Source: Collinsella sp.
GTDB taxonomy: Bacteria; Actinomycetota; Coriobacteriia; Coriobacteriales; Coriobacteriaceae
Direction: 5' to 3'
Assembly: GCA_018382125.1 (NCBI GenBank)
Contig: JAGZQO010000001.1
Span: forward strand, 1 to 64,000
Length of the DNA stretch: 64,000 nucleotides
The first letter of the stretch is position 1. Every line of letters begins with the position of its first letter. Position numbers and translations under genes: made by a program. The notes under the pieces were generated by a model. The model saw only the letters and a list, made by a program, of their open reading frames with translations. It did not search any database and was not told the origin of the DNA. This document shows, one piece after another, positions 42,314 through 51,653 of this stretch.

Positions 42314-43079
42314 AGGCGATGATGGGGGCGATGGCGCGGATGCAGGCGTCGGCTGCCGTGAAAGTAGTGCTGTCGTCGCTGACGATAAAGATGATCTTGC
42401 CCTTGATGCCAAAGTCGCCGATCTCGCTAAAGAGTACGTAGGGCTCCTTGTCAAAGCCCGAGATGGGAAGCACGGCGGCCTTGGTGGCGCTGGTCAGCTC
42501 GTCTGCCAGTGCGTCGAGCGAGGCCCACTTGGACGTGTCCTTTACGGCAACGGGCACGGCCACGCGCCCAAAGGGCATCAAATGCACGAGCGTGTTCTTG
42601 GAGATGTTGGAGTTGGGCACAATGATGGTCTGTCCACAGGCATCCTCAATCGTTGTATGGCGCCAAGTGATGTCTTGGACCACGCCGGATACGCCGCCGA
42701 CCTCGATATTGTCGCCGGGTTTGATGATGCCCATAAAGGTCACTTGCATGCCGCCGATAAGGTTTGACAGCGTGTCCTGAAAGCCGAGCGAGATGGCGAT
42801 GCCGCCGACGCCAAGAGCGGCGACGAGCGCGTTTGCGTTAATGCCAAAGCAGTTGTCGAGGATGAAGCTGCCGCCGATCATCCAGATGACGGCGCGCGCG
42901 ATGTTGATGAAGATACTCGATGCTGGGAGCGGGTTATCGTCGCGGTTAAGCAGGTGGTGCAGGGTCTTGGACGCGACTTTGGCGGCAACGGCGGTGCCTA
43001 TCGCCAAGATGACGGCCCAGATGATGTTGTGGACCCATCGTTGTGCAAAGAAATGAAGAATTGGCTCAAACAATTCCAT
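42312..43079 (-). CDS. mscS: Small-conductance mechanosensitive channel (MscS family)
   Basis: Osmotic safety valve of the inner membrane. The 255-residue protein has about three N-terminal helices, the pore-lining helix ALGVGGIAISLGFQDTLSNL with its Gly/Ala pattern, then the MscS beta domain (GDNIEVGGVSGVVQDITWRHT; VPNSNISKN) and a C-terminal alpha/beta domain. Start follows TAGGAGG. Orientation is the same as the phosphodiesterase pair, with a repeat hairpin between. Confidence 0.9.
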   Translation of the reverse strand: MELFEPILHFFAQRWVHNIIWAVILAIGTAVAAKVASKTLHHLLNRDDNPLPASSIFINIARAVIWMIGGSFILDNCFGINANALVAALGVGGIAISLGFQDTLSNLIGGMQVTFMGIIKPGDNIEVGGVSGVVQDITWRHTTIEDACGQTIIVPNSNISKNTLVHLMPFGRVAVPVAVKDTSKWASLDALADELTSATKAAVLPISGFDKEPYVLFSEIGDFGIKGKIIFIVSDDSTTFTAADACIRAIAPIIA

Positions 43080-43122
43080 GTAGGGAAACCTCCTAATGAT
43101 CGTCCAACCATGATACCCACCA

Positions 43123-43156
43123 AGAAGCCCGTCCGATCAAATTCGGACGGGCTTCT
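43123..43156 (-). terminator. Terminator of the 5'-nucleotidase gene
   Basis: 14-bp stem AGAAGCCCGTCCGA/TCGGACGGGCTTCT; weak T-run on the minus strand. Confidence 0.7.
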
Positions 43157-43207
43157 GTGCTCGATATAAGGTTTACGCGGTGGGGCTGCAAGGCCCGGCG
43201 GTGTAGC

Positions 43208-45244
43208 TTAGCGTCGACGCTTCCAGATAATGCCGAGCATGATGACGATGATGCCGCCGATAAGGCACGCGCCAACTACTGCCAGCGTGCGGTCTCCCGT
43301 TGCGGCGAGCTTACCGGTCGTCTTCTTGGTGATGACCTTCGTGGTCGTCGTGTCCGTCTTAGGCGAGGGCTTAGGCGAGGGCTTAGGCGTCGGGGCCGGT
43401 GTGGGCGTGGGGTCCACGGCAGCGGAGCCGAAGCTGATGGTGCCCGCGAGCGAGGCCATCTTGCTCTCCCAGCCGTTCTGCCCGATCAGCGCCCTTAGCG
43501 CTGACTCGCAGGTACCCCACTCGGTGTGCTTGGTGGCGTTTGCGAAGGTGGGGAAGTCGGTCGTGTTGGTGATGATGTAGTTGTTGGTGGCGACGGTATA
43601 GGCCTTGGCGGGGTCGAGCGTGCTGCCGTCCTTGGTAAGTGTGGCACTCACAATGCGCTTGCCTTCGGGCTGCGTCCAATCAATCGTCACGTTGATGCCG
43701 CCAAAGGAGAGAACGCTGCCAGAGTCATCGCGCCATTTGTACTTGTCTTGTGCCTCCTGCTCGGTATGGCCGGCTGCCACGTAGGCTTGCTGAAGCTCAT
43801 AGCTGTGATTGCACTCGTCGCTGATCTGCAGCGAGTGCTCGAGCGCTGCGAGGAAGTCCGCGCCGGTCATGGTCCAGGTCTCCACGGTGTTGCCGTAGGG
43901 CGAGATGGCGATGACGTTGCCGGCGGTCACGTTGCCCGCCGCGATGCCGCCGCGGATGTCGCCAGCGTTCTCGATGGCAAGGTCCGCGCTCGTCAGGGCA
44001 AGATAGGAGCCGCAAATCACATGGCCGATGGTCTGGGCCTTGGTGGTGTCGCCCTCCTTACTGGGGCGGAAATCGGTGGTGCGCACCATTTCCCAACCAT
44101 GCGTGCCTGCGGCGTCCTCGCCGTAGAAATAGTTGGTGGTGGATGTGCCGAGCACCTTGTTCGATTCGTTTTCAAAGGCCTCGTCGAGCGGCTTGATCTT
44201 GTTGCGGACGTCTTCAAGGCGGCTTTGGTAGTCGGAGCCCTTGTCGGGGTCTGCCAAAAGGTCGTTGACGTTCTTGGCGGTGTAGAGCTTCTCGTCGCTG
44301 CCGTCTGCAGGGACCGTGACCGTGTCATCGTCGGTCGTCTCGGTGCCATTCGTGTCGTATTTGTACGGAATGGAAAGCAGTCCCACCTCGGCAAAGGCAC
44401 TGCCCGCCTCGACAACGTGGATTGTCTTGCCGTCGGCTCCCGTCACCTTCTCGTTAAGGTTGATGTGCTCGTGGCCTGCGATAAGGGCATCGACGCCACG
44501 GAGCCGCGTGGCAAAGGTCTTTGCGTCGAGCGTGTGCGCGATACACACAACAACATCGCAGCCCTCCTTGCGCAGCTGTTCTGCCTCGGCATTGATGGCG
44601 TTCGCGGCACTCGAGAACGACGTACCCGCGACCAGGTCCGCGCGCAGCGAGGATTCCAGCGACTCATCCATGGCACCCACGACACCGACCTTGATTTTGT
44701 AGTCGAATGTGGATTGATCCTCGCTATCCTCCCAGGTGCGATCGAGCGTCTTCGTGATGCTCTAGCTCCATACGCCGCTCGTAGACTTTGCGTTCGCGCA
44801 GAGCATGGCGAAGGGCGTGTCGGTGGGGCTGTGGCCGGTCATGGTGCGGAGCTTGTCCGCGCCGTAGCTCCAGTCGTGGTTGCCTGGCGTGGTCGCGTCG
44901 TAGCCGTCGGCGTAGAAGGTGTCCATGAGCTCGGCGATGCCCTTGCCCTCGCTCATGGTGGCGAAGGACTGTCCGTGGAAGGTGTCGCCCGCATCGAGCA
45001 AAAGATCGGGGGCGCTGTTTTGGGCGCTATAGAGAACCGCCAGCCCATCAAAGCCCACAGTGCCGGTGCCCTTGCTTGCGTTGTAGCTGTACTTGTAGCT
45101 GCCGTGGATGTCGTTGGTGTGCATGACGGCCACGGAGCCGTCAATAGCGGCGGGCAGGTTCCCCGCGAAAGTGAGGCTTGGGATGCCTGCGAGCGCGCCG
45201 GCAAACAACGCGGCGGCTAACGCAAGGCGGGGGAGTCTTTTCAT
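43208..45244 (-). pseudogene. Cell-wall-anchored 5'-nucleotidase (UshA type) interrupted by one in-frame amber codon
   Basis: Read as one frame the gene would encode ~678 residues. The first part (45244-44762) has a signal peptide (MKRLPRLALAAALFAGALAG), the metallophosphatase motifs HTNDIHG (D45, H47), DAGDTFHG and PGNHDW, and then a TAG at 44762-44764. The same frame continues without any other stop for 27 codons into a 490-codon frame (44680-43208) with the missing GHEH motif, the 5'-nucleotidase C-terminal domain and a Pro/Ser/Lys-rich spacer. It ends in LAATGD, a membrane helix and RRR, which is a LAxTG sorting signal. The short product alone lacks the last metal ligands. Alternatives are readthrough or a sequencing error. 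Confidence 0.8.
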
Positions 45245-45308
45245 GGCAGTTTCCTTAGTCCTTAGCCAGAATGTCTGGTTGAATATCGGATTATCGACAT
45301 AATATGCG

Positions 45309-45348
45309 AAAACCGCCGCAAGGGCGTCTGTCCCTTTGCGGCGGTTTT
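45309..45348. repeat. GGGACAG hairpin element, copy 5
   Basis: Perfect 13-bp arms (AAAACCGCCGCAA/TTGCGGCGGTTTT) around a loop containing, on the minus strand, GGGACAGACGCCC. Lies 11 bp from copy 6. Confidence 0.7.
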
Positions 45349-45358
45349 GACGTTTGCG

Positions 45359-45403
45359 CAGATAAAACCTACCAAAATAAACCTGTCCCTTTTTGGGCAG
45401 GTT
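45359..45403. repeat. GGGACAGG hairpin element, copy 6
   Basis: Minus-strand copy almost identical to 7071-7114 over about 40 bp, directly after the TAA stop (45404-45406) of the ABC ATPase gene. Confidence 0.75.
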
Positions 45404-46198
45404 TTAGCTCAGCAGCATGCGGTCGTTGGCGAGCTCGCCGCCCGAGACCTCCTCGAACTTCTGCAGCAGGTCGGCTACGGTGAGCGACTTCTTCTCATCG
45501 CCCGCCACGTCGTAGATCACGTGGCCTTCGTGCATCATGATCAGACGGTTGCCCAGACGGATGGCGTCGTTCATGTTGTGCGTGACCATGAGCGTGGTCA
45601 GGTGGTTCTCGTCGACGATCTCCTCGGTCAGGTTGAGCACCTTAGAGGCCGTCTTGGGGTCGAGGGCCGCGGTGTGCTCGTCGAGCAGCAGCAGGCGCGG
45701 CCTGGTGAGCGTGGCCATCAGCAGGGTGAGTGCCTGGCGCTGGCCACCCGAGAGCAGGCCGACCTTGGCGTTGAGACGCGTGTCCAGACCAAGGTCCAGG
45801 CGCTTGAGCAGCTCAACGTACTCATCTTTCTCGGCCTTGGTGACGCCCCACGAAAGGCCGCGACGCTGGCCGCGACGCTTGGCGAGGGCCAGGTTCTCGG
45901 CAATCTGCATGTCGGCAGCGGTACCGCGCATGGGGTCCTGAAACACGCGGCCCAGGTACTTGGCGCGCTGCGACTCGCTCAGGCGCGAGATGTCGGTGCC
46001 GTCGAGCTCGATAACGCCCGAATCGAGCGGGTACACGCCGGCGATCATGTTGAGCAGCGTGGACTTGCCGGCGCCGTTGCCGCCGATCACGGTTACAAAG
46101 TCGCCGTCATTCAGGGTGAGGTCGACGCCGGTGAGCGCGCGCTTCTCGGTGACGGTGCCCTTGTTAAAGGTCTTCTTGACATGCGAGAGCTTAAGCAT
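45404..46198 (-). CDS. ABC transporter ATP-binding protein
   Basis: A 264-residue ATPase energising the adjacent permease. Walker A GGNGAGKST, Q-loop FQDPM, signature LLSGGQRQAL, Walker B LLLLDEHTAALD and the switch His in VTHN are all present. The start at 46198 (MLKLSHVKKTF) follows GGAGATGAGG and overlaps the permease stop by 8 bp; the longer frame from 46279 runs over permease coding sequence. With the permease and lipoprotein this is a TrpXYZ/PF04392-type importer. Confidence 0.9.
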   Translation of the reverse strand: MLKLSHVKKTFNKGTVTEKRALTGVDLTLNDGDFVTVIGGNGAGKSTLLNMIAGVYPLDSGVIELDGTDISRLSESQRAKYLGRVFQDPMRGTAADMQIAENLALAKRRGQRRGLSWGVTKAEKDEYVELLKRLDLGLDTRLNAKVGLLSGGQRQALTLLMATLTRPRLLLLDEHTAALDPKTASKVLNLTEEIVDENHLTTLMVTHNMNDAIRLGNRLIMMHEGHVIYDVAGDEKKSLTVADLLQKFEEVSGGELANDRMLLS

Positions 46199-47114
46199 CT
46201 GCCTCATCTCCCTTCGTGTAGGAGCTGCGGAGCTTATAGCGCTCCCAAACCACGGGCACGCACAGGGCCACAGCGACAATTACGGCGGAGAGCAGCTTCA
46301 TGTCGTTGGCGTCCATGCCCAACTGCAGCACGATGGCGCGGATAAGGAAGTACACCACGGAGCCAAAGACGGCGGAGGCAAGACGGACGCTAAACTGCGT
46401 GAGGCCGCCGGGCAGCAGACGGCCGAGCACCTCGCCGATAACAATGGCGGCAAGACCGATAACGATGGCACCGGTGCCCATACCAATGTCGGCATACTTT
46501 TGGCTCTGGCAGATGAGCGCGCCCGAAAGGCCGATGAGGGCGTTGGAGAGCACGAGGGCGATCATCTTGGTGGAGTTGGTGTTGACGCCCAGAGCGCGGA
46601 TCATGTACTCGTTGTTGCCGGTGGCTCGCAGCGCCGAGCCGATCTCGGTGCCAAAGAACCAATACAGGATGGCAACGATAGCCACGGCGAGCAGGATGCC
46701 CAAGATGATGGCAACGGTGGACTGCGGCAGACCGGTCATATTGCTGACGGCGGAGAACACGGTGCCCTTGGCAAGAATGGGCGTATTGGACTTGCCCATG
46801 ATGCGCAGGTTGATGGACCACAGGCTGATCTGGGTGAGGATTCCGGCGAGGATCGCAGGAATCTCAAAGACGGTGGTCAAAATGCCCGTGACGGCGCCCG
46901 CGATGGCGCCGGCGCACATACCGGCCAGCACGGCGAGCAGCGGGTCGACGTTGTTATTGACGATGAGCACAGCGCAGACGCAGCCGCCGAGGGCAAAGCT
47001 GCCGTCGCAGGTCATATCGGGAATGTCGAGCAGGCGGAACGTGATAAACACGCCAAGCACCATAATGCCCCAGAGGACGCCCTGCGAAACGGCGCCCTGC
47101 AATGCAATGAGCAT
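46191..47114 (-). CDS. ABC transporter permease (BPD-type 2-like)
   Basis: A 307-residue integral membrane protein with about nine helices, starting MLIALQGAVSQGVLWGIM and including the conserved EIGSALRATGNNEYMIRALG segment of the branched-chain/ribose/PF04392-associated permease class. It would form a homodimeric channel. Start follows CTAGGAGG. It lies between the substrate-binding lipoprotein and the ATPase genes, all on the minus strand. Confidence 0.9.
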   Translation of the reverse strand: MLIALQGAVSQGVLWGIMVLGVFITFRLLDIPDMTCDGSFALGGCVCAVLIVNNNVDPLLAVLAGMCAGAIAGAVTGILTTVFEIPAILAGILTQISLWSINLRIMGKSNTPILAKGTVFSAVSNMTGLPQSTVAIILGILLAVAIVAILYWFFGTEIGSALRATGNNEYMIRALGVNTNSTKMIALVLSNALIGLSGALICQSQKYADIGMGTGAIVIGLAAIVIGEVLGRLLPGGLTQFSVRLASAVFGSVVYFLIRAIVLQLGMDANDMKLLSAVIVAVALCVPVVWERYKLRSSYTKGDEADA

Positions 47115-47317
47115 GCTTCATACCTCCTAGGATAGGGTGGACACGTGATTCACCATAATAGCGGTAACAATGCATAGAAGAGTTACGGACAGACGTTTTG
47201 TTTTACCTGAAACAAGCAGGGCGGACGCCGGTCTACAGCGCCCGCCCCTGTGGCTCAGATATTGAATAACGCGGCTAAAGCGCGAGCACGGGCTCTAGAC
47301 GCATGCCGCGTATGGCA

Positions 47318-48298
47318 TTACGCGTCCAGGGCGGAAAGGTCGATGCCCAGGGCCTCGGCCATTTCGTCGTTCTTGACGACGACCAGGTCCTTGCTCGAGA
47401 GGTGCTTGATCGGCATATCCTCGGGCTTGGCCTCGCCCTTCAGGATCTTAACGGCCATCTCGCCCGCGGCGTAGCCCAGGTCCTCATAGTTGATGGAGAG
47501 GGTGAACAGGCCGCCGGCCATGCACATACCCTCCTCGCCAGTCACGAAGGGAAGCTTGTTTTCCTTGCAGATCTGGCCGACCTGCGAGGCACCCGCGGCG
47601 ATGGTGTTGTCGGTGGGGGAGTACAGCGCGTCGACCTTGCCCACGGCAGACTCGACGACGGACTGAATCTCGTTGGAGCTCGAGACGGTGAAGTCAGTGT
47701 ACTCGAGGCCCAGCTTGTCGAGCTCCTTCTTGGCGGCCTTGATCTGGACGTCGGAGTTGGACTCGGCGGTGCAGTAGAGCAGGCCGACCTTTTTAACGTC
47801 GGGCAGGACCTTCTGCATCATCTCGAGCTGCTCGGCGACCGGGGTGAGGTCGGAAGCGCCCGTGACGTTGGTGCCGGGCTTGTCGTTGTCCTGGACCAGG
47901 CCGGAGGCGGCGTAGTCGGTGATGGCGCAGCCCACGATGGGGATATCGGCCGTGGCGCCGGCGGCAGCCTGCGCGGCGGGCGTGGCGATGGCATAAATCA
48001 GGTTGACGTTGTCGCCCACAAACTTGTCGGCAATGGACTTACACGTGGACTGGTCGTTCTGGGCGTTCTTCTGGTCGATCTTGACCTTAAGGCCGCTCTC
48101 CTTGATGGCCTTGACAAAGCCGTCGTTGGCGGCATCGAGTGCGGAATGCTCGGTGAGTTGCAGAACGCCGATGGTGTAGTCGGAACCGGCGGCAGCAGAG
48201 CCGGAACCAGAGTTGCCGCCGCATCCGGCGAGCGGGGCGAGCGCGAGCAGGCCGGCGGAGACCAGAAGGCTCCTGCGACTGATGGTGATGTCCTTCAT
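47318..48298 (-). CDS. ABC substrate-binding lipoprotein (PF04392-like)
   Basis: A 326-residue extracellular lipoprotein. The signal peptide has SRRSLL, a possible twin-arginine motif, and the lipobox LAGC with Cys26 as lipidation site. The body is a two-lobed periplasmic-binding fold (YTIGVLQLTEHSALD; IPIVGCAITDY; VKKVGLLYCTAESNSD). Family members bind aromatic amino acids or other small ligands; the substrate here is unknown. The start at 48298 follows TGGGGG; the longer frame is not used. No T-box was seen upstream. Confidence 0.88.
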   Translation of the reverse strand: MKDITISRRSLLVSAGLLALAPLAGCGGNSGSGSAAAGSDYTIGVLQLTEHSALDAANDGFVKAIKESGLKVKIDQKNAQNDQSTCKSIADKFVGDNVNLIYAIATPAAQAAAGATADIPIVGCAITDYAASGLVQDNDKPGTNVTGASDLTPVAEQLEMMQKVLPDVKKVGLLYCTAESNSDVQIKAAKKELDKLGLEYTDFTVSSSNEIQSVVESAVGKVDALYSPTDNTIAAGASQVGQICKENKLPFVTGEEGMCMAGGLFTLSINYEDLGYAAGEMAVKILKGEAKPEDMPIKHLSSKDLVVVKNDEMAEALGIDLSALDA

Positions 48299-48457
48299 AT
48301 CATTACCCCCAGTATAAAATGGCTGGAAACACTGCACTGGGACAAAGTGCAAGTGGAACTATAGTAGCGCTGATGTCCATTTTTACAACAGCCTGGCGGG
48401 TTTTTTAATACAGAATCGGATGGGCGGTACGGGTAGTCGAATGGGCGGCGGAGGGTC

Positions 48458-49246
48458 TTATGCGGCGGAGGAGGCGTCGTCCTCCTCGTCGAGGGCGGCG
48501 AAGAGCTTCTTGCCGTCGAGGAGACGTGTGGTGACGTTTCTCATGCGGCCAATCTCTACGGTGCGCAGCGTGTCATCGGCACCTCGGGCGTCATAGACCG
48601 TTCCCAGCAAATACGAGATGCCATCGCGCTGCCTGATGGCAAAGGGGCGGAGTGTCATCCGTGCTACTTCGGTTTCGCCACGTGCCGTGACGCTCGAAAT
48701 ATCAAAACTCACCGTGGTTCCATGGTCGATGGCCTGCTCGACGAGCTCGCACGTGTCGATGCGCTTGATGGGCGTGCGTGTTGCCTTGGTAGCCTTGCTG
48801 CCTGCGCTCGGAACGGGTTCGGGTGTATCGAGGTAGCCGCGAACGTCGGCACTCGCCATGGCAACTAAGTGCTGCGCCATGCTCTTGCGGATAGCGATAG
48901 GCGTGGAGCGGTTGCGCATGACCATACCGTGGAGCCGGATGATCTCTTCATCGGTGAGCGGGCGGGTAAGAAGTTTGTAGCCCACGCCGCGTTTGTACTC
49001 AATTTCGTATCCGGCATGGCGAAGCGCGGAGATGGCGGTGTAGATGCTGCGCCGCGCCGCCGAGATGGGCATGCGGGCGGGGTCGTCGGGATGGGAGAGG
49101 CGCCGGATCAACTCATCGGAAAGCATGGCCTTGTCCTCGCCGGTGTTTTCGCTTAATAGTTGCAGGATGCGAACGGCGCGATAGGCTGCCATCGAGGCGG
49201 CGCCTCTAGTCGTGGTGTCGTAGGTTTCAACAGCGGCTTCGGTCAT
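48458..49246 (-). CDS. WYL-domain-type transcriptional regulator
   Basis: A 262-residue putative DNA-binding regulator. The N-terminal part (about 15-100) is a winged-helix-like region (YRAVRILQLLSENTG; SIYTAISALRHAGYEIEYKR). The C-terminal part (about 165-250) looks like a WYL domain, with LRPFAIRQRDGISYLLGTVYD in place of the canonical W-Y-L core. Such proteins bind nucleotides or ssDNA and often control stress or transport genes. ATG 49246 follows AAAGGA at good spacing; GTG 49255 is too close. It is separate from the ABC operon by ~160 bp in the same orientation. Confidence 0.7.
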   Translation of the reverse strand: MTEAAVETYDTTTRGAASMAAYRAVRILQLLSENTGEDKAMLSDELIRRLSHPDDPARMPISAARRSIYTAISALRHAGYEIEYKRGVGYKLLTRPLTDEEIIRLHGMVMRNRSTPIAIRKSMAQHLVAMASADVRGYLDTPEPVPSAGSKATKATRTPIKRIDTCELVEQAIDHGTTVSFDISSVTARGETEVARMTLRPFAIRQRDGISYLLGTVYDARGADDTLRTVEIGRMRNVTTRLLDGKKLFAALDEEDDASSAA

Positions 49247-49363
49247 GGTGCCCACGTCCTTTCCGTTTTGGGTGACGACGGTATGGAGCCTAGGACGTGG
49301 GGCTTTCCCAGGGGCGCAGGGCGCTCTGGGCGGTCGGTAGTCGTCGGCAAACGGCGGGTCGAG

Positions 49364-49426
49364 TTTTCAACAGCCCTGCTCAACTGACCAAAAACTTGCC
49401 AAAAGCTTGACGGATGCTGTTGAAAA
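49364..49426. repeat. Inverted repeat TTTTCAACAGC
   Basis: Perfect 11-bp arms at 49364-49374 and 49416-49426 separated by 41 bp that contain AAAACTTGCCAAAAGCTTG. It lies between the asnS terminator and the WYL gene. Confidence 0.5.
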
Positions 49427-49458
49427 AAGCGCCTCTCGACCGATGTCGAGAGGCGCTT
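49427..49458 (-). terminator. Terminator of asnS
   Basis: Perfect 14-bp stem AAGCGCCTCTCGAC/GTCGAGAGGCGCTT with TTTTTTC on the minus strand. Confidence 0.9.
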
Positions 49459-49504
49459 GTGCGATGAGCGTTGGCGTGTGGCGACGCGAGCTAGCGTCCG
49501 ACGA

Positions 49505-50908
49505 TTAGAAGTCGGCGTTGCCCACGGTGCGCGGGTGCGGCAGGACGTCGCGGATGTTGCCCACGCCGGTCAGATACATGACCAAGCGCTCGAAGCCCAG
49601 ACCGTAGCCGGCGTGCTTGCAGGAACCGTAGCGGCGCAGGTCAAGGTAGTACTTGTACTGCTCGGGATTCATGCCCAGGTCCTTGATGCGGGCCTCGAGC
49701 AGATCCAGGCGCTCCTCGCGCTGGGAGCCACCGATGATCTCGCCGATGCCCGGAACCAGGCAGTCGGCGGCGGCGACGGTCTTGCCGTCCTCGTTCATGC
49801 GCATGTAGAAGGCCTTGATCTCGGCCGGGTAGTCGGTTACGAAGGTCGGGCGCTTAAAGTGCTCCTCGGTCAGGAAGCGCTCGTGCTCGGTCTGCAGGTC
49901 GATGCCCCAGCTCACGGGGTAGTCAAACTTGTGACCGGCGGCGACGGCCTGCTCCAGGATCTCGACGGCCTCGGTGTAGGTAACGCGGGCGAAGTCGGAG
50001 TTGGCGACATGGTCTAGGCGTTCGAGCAGACCCTTGTCCACAAACTTGTTGAGCATATTGAGCTCGTCGGGGCAGGTGGCCATGACGTCCTTGAGGACAT
50101 ACTTGAGCATGGCCTCAGCGTTATCCATGTAGTCGTTAAGGTCGGCAAAGGCCATCTCGGGCTCGATCATCCAAAACTCGGCGGCGTGGCGCGTGGTGTT
50201 GGAGTTTTCGGCGCGGAAGGTGGGGCCAAAGGTGTACACGTCGCCAAAGGCCATGGCAAAGTTCTCGGCATTGAGCTGGCCGGACACGGTGAGGCTTGCA
50301 TGCTTGCCAAAGAAGTCCTGGCTCCAGTCGACCTCGCCGGACTCGGTGAGGGGCGGATTTTTGGGGTCGAGCGTGGTCACGCGGAACATCTCGCCGGCGC
50401 CCTCGCAGTCACTCGTGGTGATGATGGGGGTGTTGACGTAGACAAAGCCCTGCTCCTGGAAGAAGCGGTGGATGGCGGCAGCCGCGACAGAGCGGATGCG
50501 GAACACGGCGCGGAACAGGTTGGTGCGCGGGCGCAGGTGCTGCTGGGTGCGCAGGAACTCGACGGTTGCGCGCTTCTTCTGCAGCGGGTAATCCGGGGCG
50601 CTCGTGCCCTCGACCTCGATGGAGGTGGCAGAAAGCTCGAAAGGCTGGGGCGCATCGGGGGTCAGCTTGACGGTGCCGGTGCAAATGAGTGCGGCCGAGA
50701 CGTTTTGATGGGCGATCTCGTCGTAGTTGTCGAGTGCCTCGCGGTTCATGACGACCTGCAGGTCGCGGAAGCAGCTGCCGTCGTTGAGCGTAACAAAGCC
50801 AAAGTTCTTCATGTCGCGGACGGACTTGACCCAGCCGGCGACGGTGACGGTTTGGCCGCCGAGCGACTCGGCATCGGCATAGAGCTGCGCGATTTTGGTG
50901 CGGTTCAC
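49505..50908 (-). CDS. asnS: Asparaginyl-tRNA synthetase
   Basis: Class IIb synthetase for tRNA-Asn; 467 residues. An N-terminal OB fold (VTVAGWVKSVRDMKNFGFVTL) precedes the class II core with motif 2 FGPTFRAENSNTTRH and motif 3 GYGLGFERLVMYLTG. The start is a GTG at 50908 (MNRTKIAQLY), because GGGAGGA lies 5 bp upstream; in the annotated-looking longer frame this ribosome site would be inside the coding region. With AsnB also present, the cell has both free asparagine synthesis and direct tRNA-Asn charging. Confidence 0.94.
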   Translation of the reverse strand: MNRTKIAQLYADAESLGGQTVTVAGWVKSVRDMKNFGFVTLNDGSCFRDLQVVMNREALDNYDEIAHQNVSAALICTGTVKLTPDAPQPFELSATSIEVEGTSAPDYPLQKKRATVEFLRTQQHLRPRTNLFRAVFRIRSVAAAAIHRFFQEQGFVYVNTPIITTSDCEGAGEMFRVTTLDPKNPPLTESGEVDWSQDFFGKHASLTVSGQLNAENFAMAFGDVYTFGPTFRAENSNTTRHAAEFWMIEPEMAFADLNDYMDNAEAMLKYVLKDVMATCPDELNMLNKFVDKGLLERLDHVANSDFARVTYTEAVEILEQAVAAGHKFDYPVSWGIDLQTEHERFLTEEHFKRPTFVTDYPAEIKAFYMRMNEDGKTVAAADCLVPGIGEIIGGSQREERLDLLEARIKDLGMNPEQYKYYLDLRRYGSCKHAGYGLGFERLVMYLTGVGNIRDVLPHPRTVGNADF

Positions 50909-51089
50909 GTATCCTCCCATAACGGTTGAATGATAGTTATCCATACAGTTCGTTATTCTAGCAGCTCGTCTCATTTGGGCTATACAGATAAGGCATTGGC
51001 GGGATGGTTTTTCAAACGAAAAGCGCCCGCGGCCAAATGGTCGCGGGCGCTTGACGAGGTGCCTTTTGGCTGTGTGGCGCGGGGCCTGG

Positions 51090-51653
51090 CTACTTGGTCT
51101 TGGCTACCAGCAGCGGGTCGCCAAGCTTGACGAGCGGGTTGCCGCCGATAAGCGTTCCAGACTCGCCGACATGGTCGATGCTCTTAAGACGATCGAGCTC
51201 GGAGACGATGACGGTCACGATGTCCTCGTGACCAGCGGCCTTAATGGCCTCGCGGTCGAAGCTGATGAGCGGCTGGCCTGCCTTGACCACATCGCCCATC
51301 TCGACAAAGCGGGCAAAACCCTTGCCGTTCATTTCCACGGTGCCCAGGCCGACATGGATGAACACGCGCAGGCCGTCCTCGGTAATCATGCCGATGGAGT
51401 GGTTGGTGACAGTGGTGGCACCGATGCGGCCGTTGGCGGGCGCATAGATGGTGCCGGTAATGGGCTCGATGCCATAGCCCTGGCCAAGCATGCCCGAGGC
51501 GATCGTCTCGTCGGGAACCTCGTCCAGGTTGACGAGCACGCCGTTGACGGGGGCATAGATGACGCCTTCGCGGGTAGCGAAGCTTGCTGCGGGCGGAACG
51601 GACGCCTCGCCGGTCGAGGTGAAGGTGGACTTAAGCGAATCGAGCAGACCCAT
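51090..51653 (-). CDS. PTS glucose-type EIIA component
   Basis: A 187-residue soluble phosphocarrier (EIIA-Glc/Crr fold). The active-site pair is His85 (TNHSIGM) and His100 (VFIHVGLGTVEMNG), the latter being the phospho-accepting position. YAPVNGVLVNLDEVPDE at the front and LISFDREAI later are family landmarks. The start at 51653 follows TTGGAGG. No EIIBC partner lies nearby, so it probably serves distant transporters or regulates, as Crr does. Confidence 0.92.
   Translation of the reverse strand: MGLLDSLKSTFTSTGEASVPPAASFATREGVIYAPVNGVLVNLDEVPDETIASGMLGQGYGIEPITGTIYAPANGRIGATTVTNHSIGMITEDGLRVFIHVGLGTVEMNGKGFARFVEMGDVVKAGQPLISFDREAIKAAGHEDIVTVIVSELDRLKSIDHVGESGTLIGGNPLVKLGDPLLVAKTK

Noticed and set aside
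43526..45220. 564-codon plus-strand open frame opposite the 5'-nucleotidase
   Set aside because: The minus strand carries all metallophosphatase motifs; the plus frame is a shadow even though it is longer than each minus fragment.
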